64,000 nucleotides of DNA, taken from positions 54,759,276 through 54,823,275 of the forward strand of contig NC_079208.1 in assembly GCF_026745355.1 (NCBI RefSeq), given 5' to 3'. The notes under the pieces were generated by a model. That model saw nothing but the letters and a program-made list of their open reading frames with translations. It made no database searches and was not told the origin of the DNA. This stretch comes from Beta vulgaris subsp. vulgaris. Its lineage: Eukaryota > Streptophyta > Magnoliopsida > Caryophyllales > Amaranthaceae. Position 1 is the stretch's first letter; every line of letters starts with the position of its first letter. The position numbers were made by a program, and so were the translations under genes. Below, piece by piece: positions 34,812 through 47,659 of the stretch.

Positions 34812-35610
34812 GGGTGTACCATGCTCATGGTACACCCAAGGTTATTTTCGTCAAATGAGTAAAATGGGCAAATAATCAAATGAGCAAATGATCAAATGAG
34901 CAAATGAGTAAAATGAGCAAATGAGCAAGTATTTTTACTCATTTAAGAAAATGAGTAAACACTTTTACCCAAATGAGCAATCTTTGTCATTTGCTCATCA
35001 ACATCTTCATTACTTTCAGATCTGGAAATTTCTTTTTTTTTTTTTGCGAATTCAAAATCTCCATTGTTGGAAGATTTGGAAGGAGGAGAGAGAAGAATTG
35101 AAACAACAACAACAACAACAAAACAACTGAACAAATAAGCAACGATTAAAACAACAACAACAGAACAAATATGCAACAATAGCGTTGGAAAATCCTAAAC
35201 CCCCAATCATCATGAGAAATTTCTTAAAATTAATAAAAATGGCGAAAAAATGGGAGAAAAATCATGAGAGAAAAAACGAAGAAGAAGCAGGAGAAGAAGT
35301 GGAGGTACTGGAATGAAAATTCGAAAAAACTCGCGTCGCCGTTAATGAACAGCACTGGAATGGAGAGCAGATGAAATGGAGGAGAGAGAAAGAGATTGAT
35401 GCGTTGATGATTATGATTAATACGAATTGCGGTGATAATCAGCGTCATGTTTCGAGGTTTCATGGAGATTCAGATGAAGAAATGGAGGAAGCAGATGATG
35501 ATGGTGGTGAAGATTGACGGAAAGAACAAATTAGAAAACTGAAGTTTTAGTTAATTACGAAAATGTCCCTGGGTGTACCATGCTCATGGTACACCCGGGT
35601 GTACCATGAG
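34812..35610. mobile_element. Element bounded by identical 26-bp palindromes
   Basis: The palindrome GGGTGTACCATG-CT-CATGGTACACCC occurs at 34812-34837 and 35571-35596. Inside the ends, GGTTATTTTCGT and the complement of ACGAAAATGTCC continue the inverted relation, and outside the right palindrome GGGTGTACCATGAG repeats half of it. The interior has an AAATGAGC tandem stretch (34850-34980), CAA runs (35105-35165) and no recognisable gene. No target duplication was found, so the class (Mutator-like, Helitron-like or other) is open. Confidence 0.65.
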
Positions 35611-35952
35611 TGGACTCCACGTCTATGTGTTGAGTTCAATGTATAACAAGTTAACAACCCACATGCATGTTTAGACATTAATTGAGCCAAACGAACATTT
35701 CAGCCGGATAATCTTTTGTCTTTTGTACTATTGTTTTGAGGAGGGGGGAGGGGGGATTTGGATTTTTTCTCTCTCTGATATTAGTTCAATAATGGAATAA
35801 GAATAAGTCTATCTAGATGTACGTAACCTACTCGAGCGTTTCCCAAAAAAGCCCAGTAAAGATAGTAACGGATCTAGAAATTATATACAATGTGGTCATT
35901 AATTATAAATGAAGCCTCCACCCCGTGCAACCCACCACGAGCAAGTCGTAAA

Positions 35953-36029
35953 ACCCAAAAAAAAAATTCACCATGGTGGAAACGTCAGGCCGAACGTTTC
36001 CACGGTGGACTTGAATTTTTTTTTTGGGT
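35953..36029. other. Strong hairpin with about 33-nt arms
   Basis: The left arm (ACCCAAAAAAAAAATTCA, then CATGGTGGAAACGT) and the right arm (ACGTTTCCACGGTGGA, then GAATTTTTTTTTTGGGT) pair with few mismatches around an 8-nt loop CAGGCCGA. It is followed by a GT-rich stretch of GGTGGT words (36035-36130). It may be a MITE core or a small hairpin RNA source; no transcript evidence is available. Confidence 0.6.
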
Positions 36030-37157
36030 TCTGTTGGTGGTTGTGCGTGGTTTAGTTGGTGGTGTGCGTGGTCTCGGTGGTGGTTTGCGTGGTTTCAATG
36101 GTGGTTGTGGGGATGGAGGTGGTGGTTGTGAAAAAAAAAGAAAAGAAAGAAAAAGGAAGGGTAAAATTGAAAATATTTGGTAGAAACAGAGCAATATTAA
36201 GTAATTTTGGAACGATATCTAAATACATGAGTGGATAACAGGCAGTCAGGCACTACCACAAAGCTTGGCGACAGAAGGTTTGAGTATGAGAAAACACAAG
36301 TTGGGATGAGATTCAAACTTTGTTCACTGTGAAAACAAAAATTCCACAAGATGAACAAATTTCCATCTATAAAATTTTGACACATAAGATAGAGAAGTCG
36401 AGAAGATATGCTACTGTTTCAACTGAACAAATGCAAGTACAATAATTTCTTAAACACAACATTATTATTCCATTGTCCAGTCAATGCTTTTTGTATTTTC
36501 ATTAGAACAAAAGAACCCCATTGATTGAAGACCTCATTTTACCTACCTTTCAAAATGTTCAATCATGATTCATAAAGTTATCTAGGACCATGCTTGTCTG
36601 CTAATTAGTTGAATCATCAATTTTAGATTTCAAAGCATGCCAATATCGTAACTAAGTATCTTCTGAATGATATATGCTTGCTCCAATAAATCAGGCTTTT
36701 ATTGCACCATGAAACCAAAAGTCTTTTACCATTTTCACCGTCAATCTGCATTGTAAAACCAGTATGATTGCAGACACACAGGCACAAGGCTATTCTCATC
36801 ATATTATCACCATCAAACCCAATGAAATTCTCAACCCGAAAACGAATTTTTATAACCATGTTTTAAATCCGGAGAGTTATTCCCTCATCTACGTTGGATT
36901 TTGGTAGTGAACATCACTTGGGCTTCGGGATTTTACACATCGAAAACTCCAAATTATTCTCATATATGGAGTCTGAGACCCATTTTACAAATATTAGAAG
37001 TTTATAATAGTTTCCGGCTTTCCGCTTCTTTTCACTATGCACAAATTTCCTAGACATTGACAAAAGAGTCTCTCATAAGTTTACTTTAACCATTAATTTA
37101 CATGGCCTAAAGAAGCAGAATATGAAATATCAGAAAGAACAAGTTCCATAATTGCTC
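36030..37157. other. Gene-free region downstream of HDA8
   Basis: There is a GT-rich low-complexity stretch, then AT-rich sequence including the HDA8 3' UTR on the minus strand. The glycine-rich or proline-rich frames at 35890-36194 are artefacts of the GGTGGT repeat. Confidence 0.5.
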
Positions 37158-40100
37158 CTAAGTATTTTCCTTCAGAAAAGGAACATTTTTCGTGTAATGT
37201 TTCTTCATCTGATCAATGACCTTCAAAGTGAAGGCTTCATCCTCTGGGTAGTAAGCAATAGGATCAGATAATAAAGGGTTTTGAAGATACATCGCACCTT
37301 CAAGTGTCGCATGAAGACAATAAGCTGCATATGTGATGTGGTAGCCGCCTTCCTGGATGATGAGAAGTTGGCCATTGCAATGTGTATTGGCCAAGTTGCG
37401 AATAATTCTTCCTATTTCTCTGTATCCATCCATTGTCAAGCATTGTCTTCCATTTGGGTCAAACTGAGGATACACAAGTTATCACCATCAGAAGTTTAAC
37501 TTTACCACACTATGGTTGACAGTTAGAGAATACTTTCATCCTAAAACAAGTATCTTCTTAGTGTGATGATTGCGAGAAAAATCTGAAGATATGTTACCTA
37601 TTTCAGAAAGATGCTAGTACATAATGATTAAGCTAATAAATTTGAGGGAATTAACAGAGATGCCAGAAAGAGTGGAAAATGCTAATTTCTGGAAACTTAT
37701 TGTTATAATCTTTTACTTCAGAAACCTTGTGCACATTCAACTGTAAACTACTAAGAATTTTAGCACCTCTAGTGGTTCAATACTTTAACCAAAATGTGTA
37801 TCACAATCAATATTGATAACCTAAATCGGTAGCCATCTACTCTTGAGTCTTGACTTAGCAAGGGCTAAGGCAGTTTATCTCTCAACCTCCCTATACCTAG
37901 GCAGCTGCTTCTATAATATCGAGATTCAAGAACATAAATCAATCAGCAGTCTTAATTCTATTGTACCCAACTGACTGAAGCATGTCGCCGTGAGTTGTAT
38001 ATAGTGCATGCAGCATGTTTGGTTCAACTCATGGAATAGAAAGAGAATGGAATTAATTATAGGTAAGGAATGGTAACAATAATTGTTACCTTTATTGGGT
38101 GTTTGGTTCCACTATGGAGATGAATCACTTACAAGTTATAAGATTGAGGAGGGTAAGCTAATAGGGCGGAAATGGTTAATTTTTGAAAAAACAGACATTA
38201 TTAGCCCCATCCCTCTTACCAAACAACATGTAATGGAAATGGTATCTTGTTCCCATTTCAACACTTAAAAATCTCACAAGTCATACCAAACATATGCTTA
38301 GTCTTCATGCACTACTTCAGTTTATATTTTGGTATTTGAAAGTATGATAATGTAGAGCATATTACTCTGACCTAACACAACCTGAAATTGACCTGGCCCT
38401 ACGCCTCTCGTTTATTTATAGAGGCCCTTATGGCTCACACAAAACCACACAGGTAGGACTATGATTAGGAGATCATATGCACAAGCCCATTAAAAACATA
38501 AAATGCAACACCCAGGAGGACAGAGGTTGAGCAACATGAGGATCAAAGGACAATCCTACCTATTAAAAATTGAACTCCCTTCAGTTTTCCTATATATGAT
38601 GGACATATCTATGACACACCTTGGAGCCTGGTGGACTGTAGGAAAGGAAACAAGGCTACAAATGAGCTCAATATGTAACAGGAATCTCAACTCATGAGAT
38701 TCAGACTACAAAGCATTAATGAGTACCTTAAGTCTCAATAAAAACAACTTACCGCACTTGAGTCTTGTCCAACAACCAAGACAATCATATCTGGTTCAAA
38801 TTTTTGAACAGCTGGAATAACAAGCTCCTTCATGGCATATTCATATCCACGATCCCCACTTCCATTAGGCAAAGGTATGTTTATATTATACCCAAACCCC
38901 ACTCCTTCACCGAGCTCATCAAGGGTTCCGCTTTGGGGGTGTGATGGTCCCCAAGAACCATGATTCATATGAAGGGATATTGTAAGAACTTCATTGGAAC
39001 GATAGAAGCCTTCTGCAGTCCCATTTCCATAATGAACATCAATGTCAATAACAGCCACTTTAGCACGACCAAAATCCAATGCTAATTGAATGGCGAGACC
39101 AGCATTGTTTAGAAAGCAATATCCATCCGCTTGAGTTGGCTGAGCATGATGACCAGGTGGCCTGACTAATGCGTAAGCAATGTTACCATGACCATCTAAT
39201 ATATGCTTCATAGCTGAGAGCGTAGTGCCAGCAGCAAGAAGAGCCGCTTCCCAGGAGCCAGGGTTTAGAAAAGTTCCACAACAAATTGTCTTCCCTCCAG
39301 CTTTATCTGCTTCTTCCAATTCGTTGATGTATTCTATGACATAATGGCCAATATCAGACTATCAGACATAAGTCTGTTAAGAAGCTGGGAATGATGAACA
39401 TTTATTTTCACTAGTTAACTGACATAAAGAATCATTCTAAAATTGTTTACTTTACAATTATAAATGGCTTAAATGCATGGACGGAAATTATATAACTTGG
39501 ATTACGCCTTGATGCAGTCTTGCGTAGTTTAGGTTTCAGAGAATCAGTTTTCATCTCCAAATGTTTATCAGCAGGGATTCATTTATTTGCACAACATCTT
39601 TAATTCTGAAATCTCCTGTCCTATACATAAACTGCATTAGTGCCCAAAACCTATTTCAACTGCTGGTTTGTGTCCAAAACCTATTTCAATCAGCTAATTT
39701 AATAGCTTCCTCTAGTAGCTACTCCCGCAACTAATCTAACAATTAACAGCTACTACAACAACTAGTTTTTCCCAACACATCAGGAATCTTCAGTCATATA
39801 CATAAACTTTATTAATAGTTGTCTTTGTCTAACTCCTTAATAAATCAATTACATAAGTTCCTCACTCTCATGAAAGAAAGCATGTCACCCACATTGTCCA
39901 CATATAGAAATTTCAGTCTATAACCAAACATGATCAAGAATCAATATCACCCAACATGCCATCCAAATATCCAATTATCCAATACAATCCCATATGCCCA
40001 AAAAGAAACTAAACCAAAAAGGATGTGTTATATGATAAACTTCATTGTCCCTAACACAAACCCCCGCCGAACGAGAGTTTGACCACAAACTAGCAAGATT

Positions 40101-40701
40101 CCATCCTAAAACAACTAGTAATAGGTGGAGTAACCCACCAATCTTTAATGTGGACAACTATCCCAACTCATATGCTGGATATACTCCTAACATTATGCTT
40201 CTCTGTTTCGAATTACTCGCTACACTTTGACTTTGACTTTGATCCGATGCACCAATACATTGACTATTAATATCATTAATTGTGTATTAGAGTAAAGTAT
40301 AAAAAAATGACTTTACGAAAATATATTTTGACACGGATCCAACAACATATTATTATAACATTTTATTTTAGTAAATAATGCATGGTTAAACCTCATAGAT
40401 TCAAAGTGGAGCGAGTAATTCAGAAGGGAAGAAGTAATATTAAAAAGATTTAACCTGGAGAGTGAAAAGAGTAGAGCTCGGATACAGAAGCATGTCTTCC
40501 TTGATGCCAAGAAATGAAAGGAGAAATGGGGCCCCGTTTTAAGATAGAGACCATGTTTCGGATCCTATCCCCATTTTCAGGGTGCTTTTCAAGGACGTCT
40601 AGGAAACCCGGGTCTGACCCGGTATCGAACACCCCACGACCCGTATCGTGCTTCAACATCCCCTCCTCCCAAAACACATGAATTTTTTCTACCTCTGCCA
40701 T
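37158..40701 (-). CDS. HDA8: HDA8-type histone deacetylase (three exons)
   Basis: Exons 40455-40701, 38753-39333 and 37158-37463 join in frame to 377 residues, the length I recall for Arabidopsis HDA8 (At1g08460). Both introns are large (1,121 and 1,289 bp) with GT-AG borders. Exon 1 has VFDTGSDPGFLDVLEKHPEN. Exon 2 has the catalytic RPPGHHAQPTQADGYCFLNN (His dyad), the zinc ligands in DIDVHYGNGT, and SLHMNHGSWGPSHPQ. Intron 2 splits GQDSSA/FDPNGR, which carries the third ligand. Exon 3 has QEGGYHITYAAYCLHA with the transition-state tyrosine, and DPIAYYPEDEA. The protein belongs to the RPD3/HDA1 superfamily, class II in plants, and deacetylates lysines of histones or other proteins; its substrate is not deducible here. 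All catalytic residues are present. Intron 2 holds a MITE-like unit. Confidence 0.95.
38012..38299. mobile_element. MITE-like unit in HDA8 intron 2
   Basis: AGCATGTTTGGTTCAAC at the left and the complement of ATACCAAACATATGCT at the right are imperfect inverted ends. GTTTGGTT words resemble the family seen at 50530-51158. An internal palindrome GGTAACAATAATTGTTACC lies near 38071-38090. Confidence 0.5.
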
Positions 40702-40985
40702 GGAATATGGATCAATGAATTACTGGAATTTCTTCTGGATTTTCAACACTTGAGTTGATAGCAGACTTAATCCGCCATTAATTTGGTAAGTTAGATTTCC
40801 AACTCTTGACCAGTTAGATTTCAATCTGGTATTGGGTACTTCAGTACTTGGGCTGAGGTCATTAGTTCATTTTTGTTTAACCTGCTTAGATTTGGGCCTA
40901 TTTGGTAGCCCATTTGAAGAGACAACATCTTTACTTATTAATGAAACTGGTTGGATCACCACGTAACGTGCGTAGTGGACATGAG

Positions 40986-41592
40986 TAGGGTTTATCGTAC
41001 GAGTTGAGTCCAAATTGTACTGGACTCGATTAGGCTTGTGAGCTCGACGAGTTTGATAAGTGAAGCTCGGCTTGTGTCATGAGCTTTCCTCAAGGTTCGA
41101 GCTCAATTTGAGGAAAATAAGAATAAACCAACACAACATTAAGACAAATAGAAAATTCATATTTGATATTTGACAAATCTTGTAGAATTATAGACTAAAT
41201 TCAAAAAGTACAACGAATAGACTTATTTTATTTTATTTTACATGCTAACCAAATGAATTATCCCACTTACAAATATACATAAATAATCGACAAACTAATC
41301 TAAAAGGATAAAAAAGAAAAGATATGAATTGTTCAATGGAAAAAATTATATAAAAGGATAGGCATTATAACTTTTTAAAGTGTTTTAGCATATAATAACT
41401 TTTCAAAGGCTTTAAGTTAACTTAATTTTTTATATAAAATAATAACCAAGCTTGTTCCCGAGCTTTTTGGGCAGAGCTTGGCCTAATTCGTCTTGACCCG
41501 TTAAGGCGTCGAGCCGGCCCTGAACTCGAACCGACCTTTGACCGAGTCGAGCCCCAACTGTTCGCGAACAGCAGTTCTCGTTATCACCCCTA
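40986..41592. mobile_element. hAT-like MITE, CTCGA-rich family A, copy 3
   Basis: The ends TAGGGTTTATCG and the complement of CGTTATCACCCCTA are inverted repeats. A perfect 8-bp duplication GACATGAG lies at 40978-40985 and 41593-41600. The arms carry GAGCTCGACGAG and CGAGCCGGCC-type words around an AT-rich core. It sits about 285 bp upstream of the HDA8 start, so it may affect the HDA8 promoter. Confidence 0.88.
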
Positions 41593-41600
41593 GACATGAG

Positions 41601-43202
41601 TTTCTAATAACTTTTCTAGATTCGAAATAATATATACTTCTTCCTTTTCAAAATAAATGAAACATTTTTAGAAAAAAACTCTTAAATAAAAGAGTAAAAA
41701 TGCTGATTCAAGGCTGAAATTGACGAGAGCAAAGCCTTGCGTGAGATTAAAAAAATATATGCGAATAAACGACAACAATCAAATACTAGAATTCTAAGGG
41801 CTGTGATTTGCCCAAATATTATGAGAAAAAATGGTAATCAAAGGCTGAAAGCCTGAAATTGATGAACACACAAAAATTTAGCGACACCACGATGAAGGAC
41901 AACAAAAAGATTACACAAAGAACAAAAAGGCTGAAATTTCTCCAACAATGTTCCCGGACAATCTTTGACACGCACTAATTTATACTCCTGCCGTTTTTAT
42001 TTAATTGATAGATTTTCCATACATGGGTGTTTTTTTATGGTATCCAGTAGGGTTTTTCTCCAAAATTATGGATTTTAAATTTTCGTCCAAGTTGACAAAA
42101 TTTTATGCACTCAACATAGGAATTTTCCCGAATTGTTTTACTGTAGCCAATGTGAGTTTAGACATTAAATGTGAAATTGTTTTCATTTTTAAGGACTTGT
42201 CAATATTATATAGACTAAAAATGTACAATTAAAAGAAAGTACCTCCAAAAGAAAAATGATGCAATTAAAAAATAAAAACACAGGAATAATTGTTTTCGTT
42301 GATTGATAATGGTTTATCATACTCTAAGGACGGATCAAAGATCCATATTCCACATTTCCACTATCATACATGAAATACTTGTTCCTTTAATTCTTTCTCC
42401 TACTATCTATAACTTTGACCTAATACTAACCCACTAAATTAAATTTGATTGAACTCATTCAAGTAACGATCTAATAGGATCCTTCTTTTTTTAATTAAAT
42501 TATTAATGAAAAATTTGTAGCTGAAATAAGGTGGGGGATTATTCAAGGTCACTGGACAAATATATAGTTCTTTTATGGGTAACATTGTACAAACATGATA
42601 GAGCACTTGCTTTGTCTAAGAAAAACATGATAGAGCACTTGTAAGTTGTAAGGCAATGTGTCAATGTGTCAATGTGTCAATGCGCCAAATGACGTCAGCT
42701 TGCATCTGAAAGTATCCACATATAATTTCTGAAAGTTGCAAGGACACACAGAATTATACGGAAACTAATAAAGTGAGGTTCCTGTTGTTGGAATGATAGT
42801 ATAATGAAACTATGAATCAGTCCATTTACATTTTACAGCAGCATGCATGAAAACACAGCTGACCAGTACTTATCGAATACAATGCTATCATGTTTCTTTA
42901 ATATGTTTGTGTGCTGCTTCTCCATTTTGTTCGTGGGATCATCTCTTCGAAAATCCATCATTGCTCATTCCATTGTGTTCTGTAGAGTGTATGATAAGCT
43001 ATGATAATGCTCGGACTCGGGTATCTTGTCTGACACGGGTATGTGTCTAAGTGTCCAACTCGGCTATTTTTGTAGAGTTTTTTCAATTTTTTGCCTCTAA
43101 ACGAAGTATTCAATTGTCCCATCAATTTTCGAGTGTCGAGGATCGAATATTGATACTTGAAATAAAATGAAGAGCCCAAGCAAATGAGAAAGTAATTATG
43201 TA
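41601..43202. other. Gene-free sequence with MITE scraps
   Basis: A Stowaway-like pair of ends may span about 41985-42239 (CTCCTGCCGTTTTTATTTAA and the complement of ACAATTAAAAGAAAG). A small tandem of AATGTGTC units lies at about 42655-42680. Near 43015-43075 is a relative of the repeat at 26130-26300. No gene is supported. Confidence 0.45.
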
Positions 43203-43451
43203 CTCCCTTTGTTTCAAAATATAAATCGTTTAAGGTTTTTGCACACAGATTAAGAATTTAGTTAATTTTAGTTAGATTTGCATGGGTAACAAAAATTGAC
43301 ATTAAATATTGTACTGATAATACAAAATAACCTATAAGATCATCTTGATAATATAAATTTGCATTTAATCTTACATTGGTATTATAGAATGCCTTATGTT
43401 TTGAAACAAATTCTTTTAGCTAAAATGCCTTATAATTTGAAACAGAGGGAG
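43203..43451. mobile_element. Stowaway-like MITE
   Basis: The ends CTCCCTTTGTTTCAAAATAT and the complement of ATAATTTGAAACAGAGGGAG are inverted repeats flanked by TA. Confidence 0.75.
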
Positions 43452-43985
43452 TATATATATAGAAAGCGGGCCATATAAACATTATATTGTACATGAGTCG
43501 AGTTACGTATTTTGTTTGTCAATCTTTACTTATTTTACACAGACAAATTAATTAAGCAAGCATGCATGATATTCTTATATGGTTGTCCAATTAAGGTACA
43601 CTCAAAAGTCAAATCAAGCCTCGGTTATTATCATCTACTATCATTTTCAAATATACTTCTATGACAGTAGTAGGCAACATCATTTGTAATTGGAAAGCTT
43701 TACAAAAAAAAAAAAAAAAACCTTTGGTTTTGAGTTATGTGTCATATACTCATATTGCTATAGCTTATATTTACTCGGAACTAGCAAATTAGAGTGGACA
43801 AGTATATAAAACGAGGGTTTGAGTTTTGACTTTATATCATAAGATGCTTTATGGAGTAATAAAATTTCTTTTACTTTTATTTTTAATTTTAGGTAGTCTC
43901 ACATCATATATTAAGAGCTTCTGAGCTTGTTAGGTTAACATTTAAATATATGAGAAATTAGAATTTCCTAAGAAGTAAACATATG

Positions 43986-44196
43986 TGTTGTTGTTTGATT
44001 GGCAACAACATGGAAGTTCTATTTCCGACAAAATGGAGAAAATAACTTACCTAGGCCTCTAAGTGGAAATTTCCATAAAAAATAGAATTTCCTATGTCAA
44101 ACCAAACAAAAAAATGTACTTCCTAGGAAATAAAATTTCATGGACAATGCAAATTCATAAAAAGTTATACTTCCCAACTTCAACCAAACAAGCCCT
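43986..44196. mobile_element. Diverged single copy of the GTTTGGTT MITE family
   Basis: The ends TGTTGTTTGATTGG and the complement of TTCAACCAAACAAGCCCTA, with internal TTCCTAGGAAAT and AATTTCCTA words, relate this unit to the inverted pair at 50530-51158. Confidence 0.6.
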
Positions 44197-44254
44197 AAAA
44201 ATATAAGTCGTAAAACTTATTCATATATCATTGATGTACGTCTGTACACAAATA

Positions 44255-44569
44255 CTCCCTCCGTTTCCTAAAGATTTCCCTCTTTCCGTTTAAGGGTGTT
44301 TCCAAAAGATCTTCCCTCTTTTGCTTTATTCCTTATTTGGCAAAAGAAATTTCCCTATTTATCCTCTTATGTCACTATCATATGTCCACCATTACATTAT
44401 TAATTCAATTTTATTCCCTTTCTCTATCCTACTTTAACCCCTTTTATTTGTTTATTTATCTTAACTCCTTTCTCTCTCCTACTTTACTCACACCATGCCC
44501 CACACAACTTGATTTTCCTTGGTATCTGTAGGAACAGTAAGTGGGAAGATATTTAGAAAACGGAGGGAG
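44255..44569. mobile_element. Stowaway-like MITE, left of an adjacent pair
   Basis: The ends CTCCCTCCGTTTCCTAAAGA and the complement of TATTTAGAAAACGGAGGGAG are inverted repeats bordered by TA (44253-44254 and 44570-44571). Confidence 0.8.
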
Positions 44570-44571
44570 TA

Positions 44572-44837
44572 CTCCTCTATTTCTTTAGTTTGCTTGTTTT
44601 GACAGTGCGCAATTGTCAAAACACTTAATTAATTTGACCTTAAATATCTTTCACTACATATTAATCAAAATTATAACAATTGAATATTAATAAATTAAAG
44701 TACTTATAATGAATCAAATAAGAGCCTCATGATTATGTTTTTTCCTTATATATTGAGAATAATTTAGAAGATTCCATCTAAAGGTGAATAGTGTCAATAT
44801 TTCAACTGAGCAAACTAAAAGGATACAAAGGGATGAG
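44572..44837. mobile_element. Stowaway-like MITE, right of an adjacent pair
   Basis: The ends CTCCTCTATTTCTTTAGTTT and the complement of ACTAAAAGGATACAAAGGGA are imperfect inverted repeats. Its left TA (44570-44571) is the right TA of the previous element, so the two sit back to back. Confidence 0.65.
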
Positions 44838-47654
44838 TACTATTATAAAATATATATGATATATTGATAAGCCCAAAAATTAAATCCGCTTATAAACACA
44901 TAAACTTATATATATGAAACAATTTCGAGAAAAGATTTCTAAGAGATTGTGGGGAAAAAAAGAGAGTTAATTTATAGAGGAATATTATTGTGTCATGAAA
45001 CTGATTGCTAAAATAATATAGTATTCCATCGTTTCTTTTGATTCACTTCACTTTGCGGGAGAACCAAGGTGGAAAACTAATAAAAGTAAGAGAGAAACTG
45101 AAAAGCAAAAAAAATAAACTAAAAAAGTGGAGAGAAATTATAAGGTGGTCTATATTTAAAAGTGGACCACGAGGATGGAAAAAGTAAAAAAAAAAAAAAA
45201 AAAAAAGATGGAACATGTAAAAAAACAGTTTACATATATTAAAAAGAAATAGATCAAAAAGAAAATTCTGTAGATTAAAAAAAAGAAATGGAAGGAAAAT
45301 GAAACTTTCTTATTCTTTTCGTTTTGTTATTTTTCATATTTTAAATTCATTGCTGAAATAAATATCTATAATTATTTATTAGTAATAAAAAGTAAAATTT
45401 TGAAAAGTTAGAAACTAAACATTCAAATGAATCTAAAACCCTTGCTATTATATATAGTTGGATTCTTCCTTCGTTTAGTGATCATAGTTGCTGATAGTAT
45501 TCCAATTAAGCATTCCTCTTCATTTTGGTTTTTCTCCTCCCCAAAAGAGAATGGTAAAAAGTCACTAGTTGGTTAAGATTAGGTTAAAAGCTAGAGATCT
45601 TTGATTCTGAAGATTGCACACACATGGTGGGCTCGATCGAATGAATCGTGAAGTGTATCTGCCTATGAAGTACAACTGTAGTGTATATATTAATATCCTG
45701 ATGTAATAATAGTTATAATAATAATAAACTAATAAAAATAAAACATATTAGTAGAGGAACATGTGATCCCCATTAGTGGGAAATGGTATTGATGAATCAT
45801 GAATATCTATATCATGATGCATGTGTGATGGCAGCAGTAAGAAATTGAAGCTAGCTATGAACTCTCCGGACTCCGGTACTCGATCACTTTCCAAACACTT
45901 AATTAATAATGTTGGACTAGTTATGATAGTACAGTGTACATTAATGATTGGATTGCAGCCTAGAGCTGATTCTTTTGACCCCGCTCGACCCCTTTTTTTT
46001 GCGAATTTTGGGCGGAATTTTTGGTCCCCGGTTAAGTCCAGTCCAAAGTTTTTTTAGTTTAGCAAGTCAAAAATAGCTTTTTAGTCTATTTTTAGGTCTG
46101 GTCCGATTTTGATTCGAAAAACCTGCTCATTTTGATCCGAAATAGCAGACTTTGGTCACAAAAATTTGATCCGACCCGACTAATGAGTAATTTTTTTAGG
46201 CGCGGCGCGACCCATGTTACAGCCTAATCCCCTAATAGCTTTGCAAGTATAATTATTTCCCACGCCCTTCCTTTTTCCATCTGTTCTTGAAACTATTATC
46301 TAGTTTAGCATATAATGTGGAGTGCTTCATATGATTTTAGTACTGTTAACTCGAAAAGAACAATACAAGAGGAGTGTGAATTGTAGTGTAGAATTTAATG
46401 TCCAAATAATGTGGAATTTAAAACATAAGCAATAAGGAACTTAGAGTGCAAGAGAGATTTTTACGTGGAAACTTCTTGTCTCAATACACAAGAAGAAAAA
46501 CCACGACCTGATCAGGATTTAAACTCTGCACTGTAATAGGGAACCTCCTTTATTTCAACCTATAACATACACAAGTTCCACTCGTAACTCCAACTCCGAT
46601 CCTTCACAAGTTCCACTAGGACTCTAACTCTCTAGAATTAACTCTAATTAAGTCCCTCAAGAAATCCCACAACTCTTTGCAATGATTTACTCAAATAAAC
46701 CCTTCACCCTAGATAGACTGCACACAAAGTCTACGCATAAACAACAACAACTTACTCAAATTCCTAACTCGAACTTGATACAAGAATTCACTCAAACTCA
46801 TAATATAACCAAGTCCCTCAATACAAGGGTTCACTCACACCCTTTAAACCCAAACTCAAATACAAACACTTGATAATTTGATTTAACTCTAGTATATAGA
46901 AACTAAAGAACTGTAAAAGAACATGACTCTTGTAGGAACTTGGAACTCACAAAAACTGACTCAAAACAAGGAATAGAAAATATTATTCTTTTGTAACATT
47001 ATTCCTTAAGCAGACCTTATGGAATGACACAAGTCATACAATTTGAAATGAAGACAAAAGCCTCTATTTATAGCATGCACAAGACTTCAACATCACTTCC
47101 ACTTATTTCTCCACTAATCCATAATCAGTTAGTTGGGAGAAACTTGGGGAAGAAGCAGTTAGCTTCTTGGGCGCAACTTATGTCATGTTCATGTAAAACA
47201 ATTAGAGTAAATATAGGAACAAAAAGAAAATAAATACTTGGAGAAAAAGTAATGTTTTATCAAAATATAATTCGAGAGATATTTTTCAAAACTCTATTTT
47301 CTTAATTATGCCAAAATATTTTACTGAATTTTTTTTTCATAACACTAACATAAATACATGACTTTCTGTTCATACATGAACTCACGTCTACAAGTTCTTG
47401 CTCTCACAAAAACTCATTATACGTATTATAAATCTAGGCGTTTTATTTTCCAAAAACTGATAAAATAAGATTAAATAAACAAAATATATTAAAATCAAAG
47501 ATCAAATTTATTTAAAACTATTTTATTTAAAAATTATCATTTATTTAAAAATTAAAGTTTATCCTAAAACAACTAATAATGCATATAATCTAAAAATAAT
47601 AATCAAGTAGAGATTTATTAAGAAACAAAATCTAATTAAATCATACATATTAAG
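44838..47654. other. Gene-free sequence with retrotransposon-like non-coding DNA
   Basis: 45019-45310 has Stowaway-like ends and long A tracts. 45960-46220 is rich in GACCCG words and resembles a short TIR element. 46370-47240 contains TTTTACGTGGAAAC and AAGAAAAACCACGACC, phrases common near plant retrotransposon LTRs, but no coding domain. The frames at 46682 and 47024 are unrecognised. Confidence 0.45.
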
Positions 47655-47659
47655 ATAAT

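Noticed and set aside
34850..34980. CRISPR-like regular repeats (AAATGAGCA words)
   Set aside because: The spacing is irregular, there are no unique spacers, and the context is a plant nuclear genome. It is a degenerate tandem repeat.
35890..36194. Glycine-rich and proline-rich proteins on opposite strands
   Set aside because: Both follow from a GGTGGT-rich tract. No signal peptide, start context or codon structure supports a gene.
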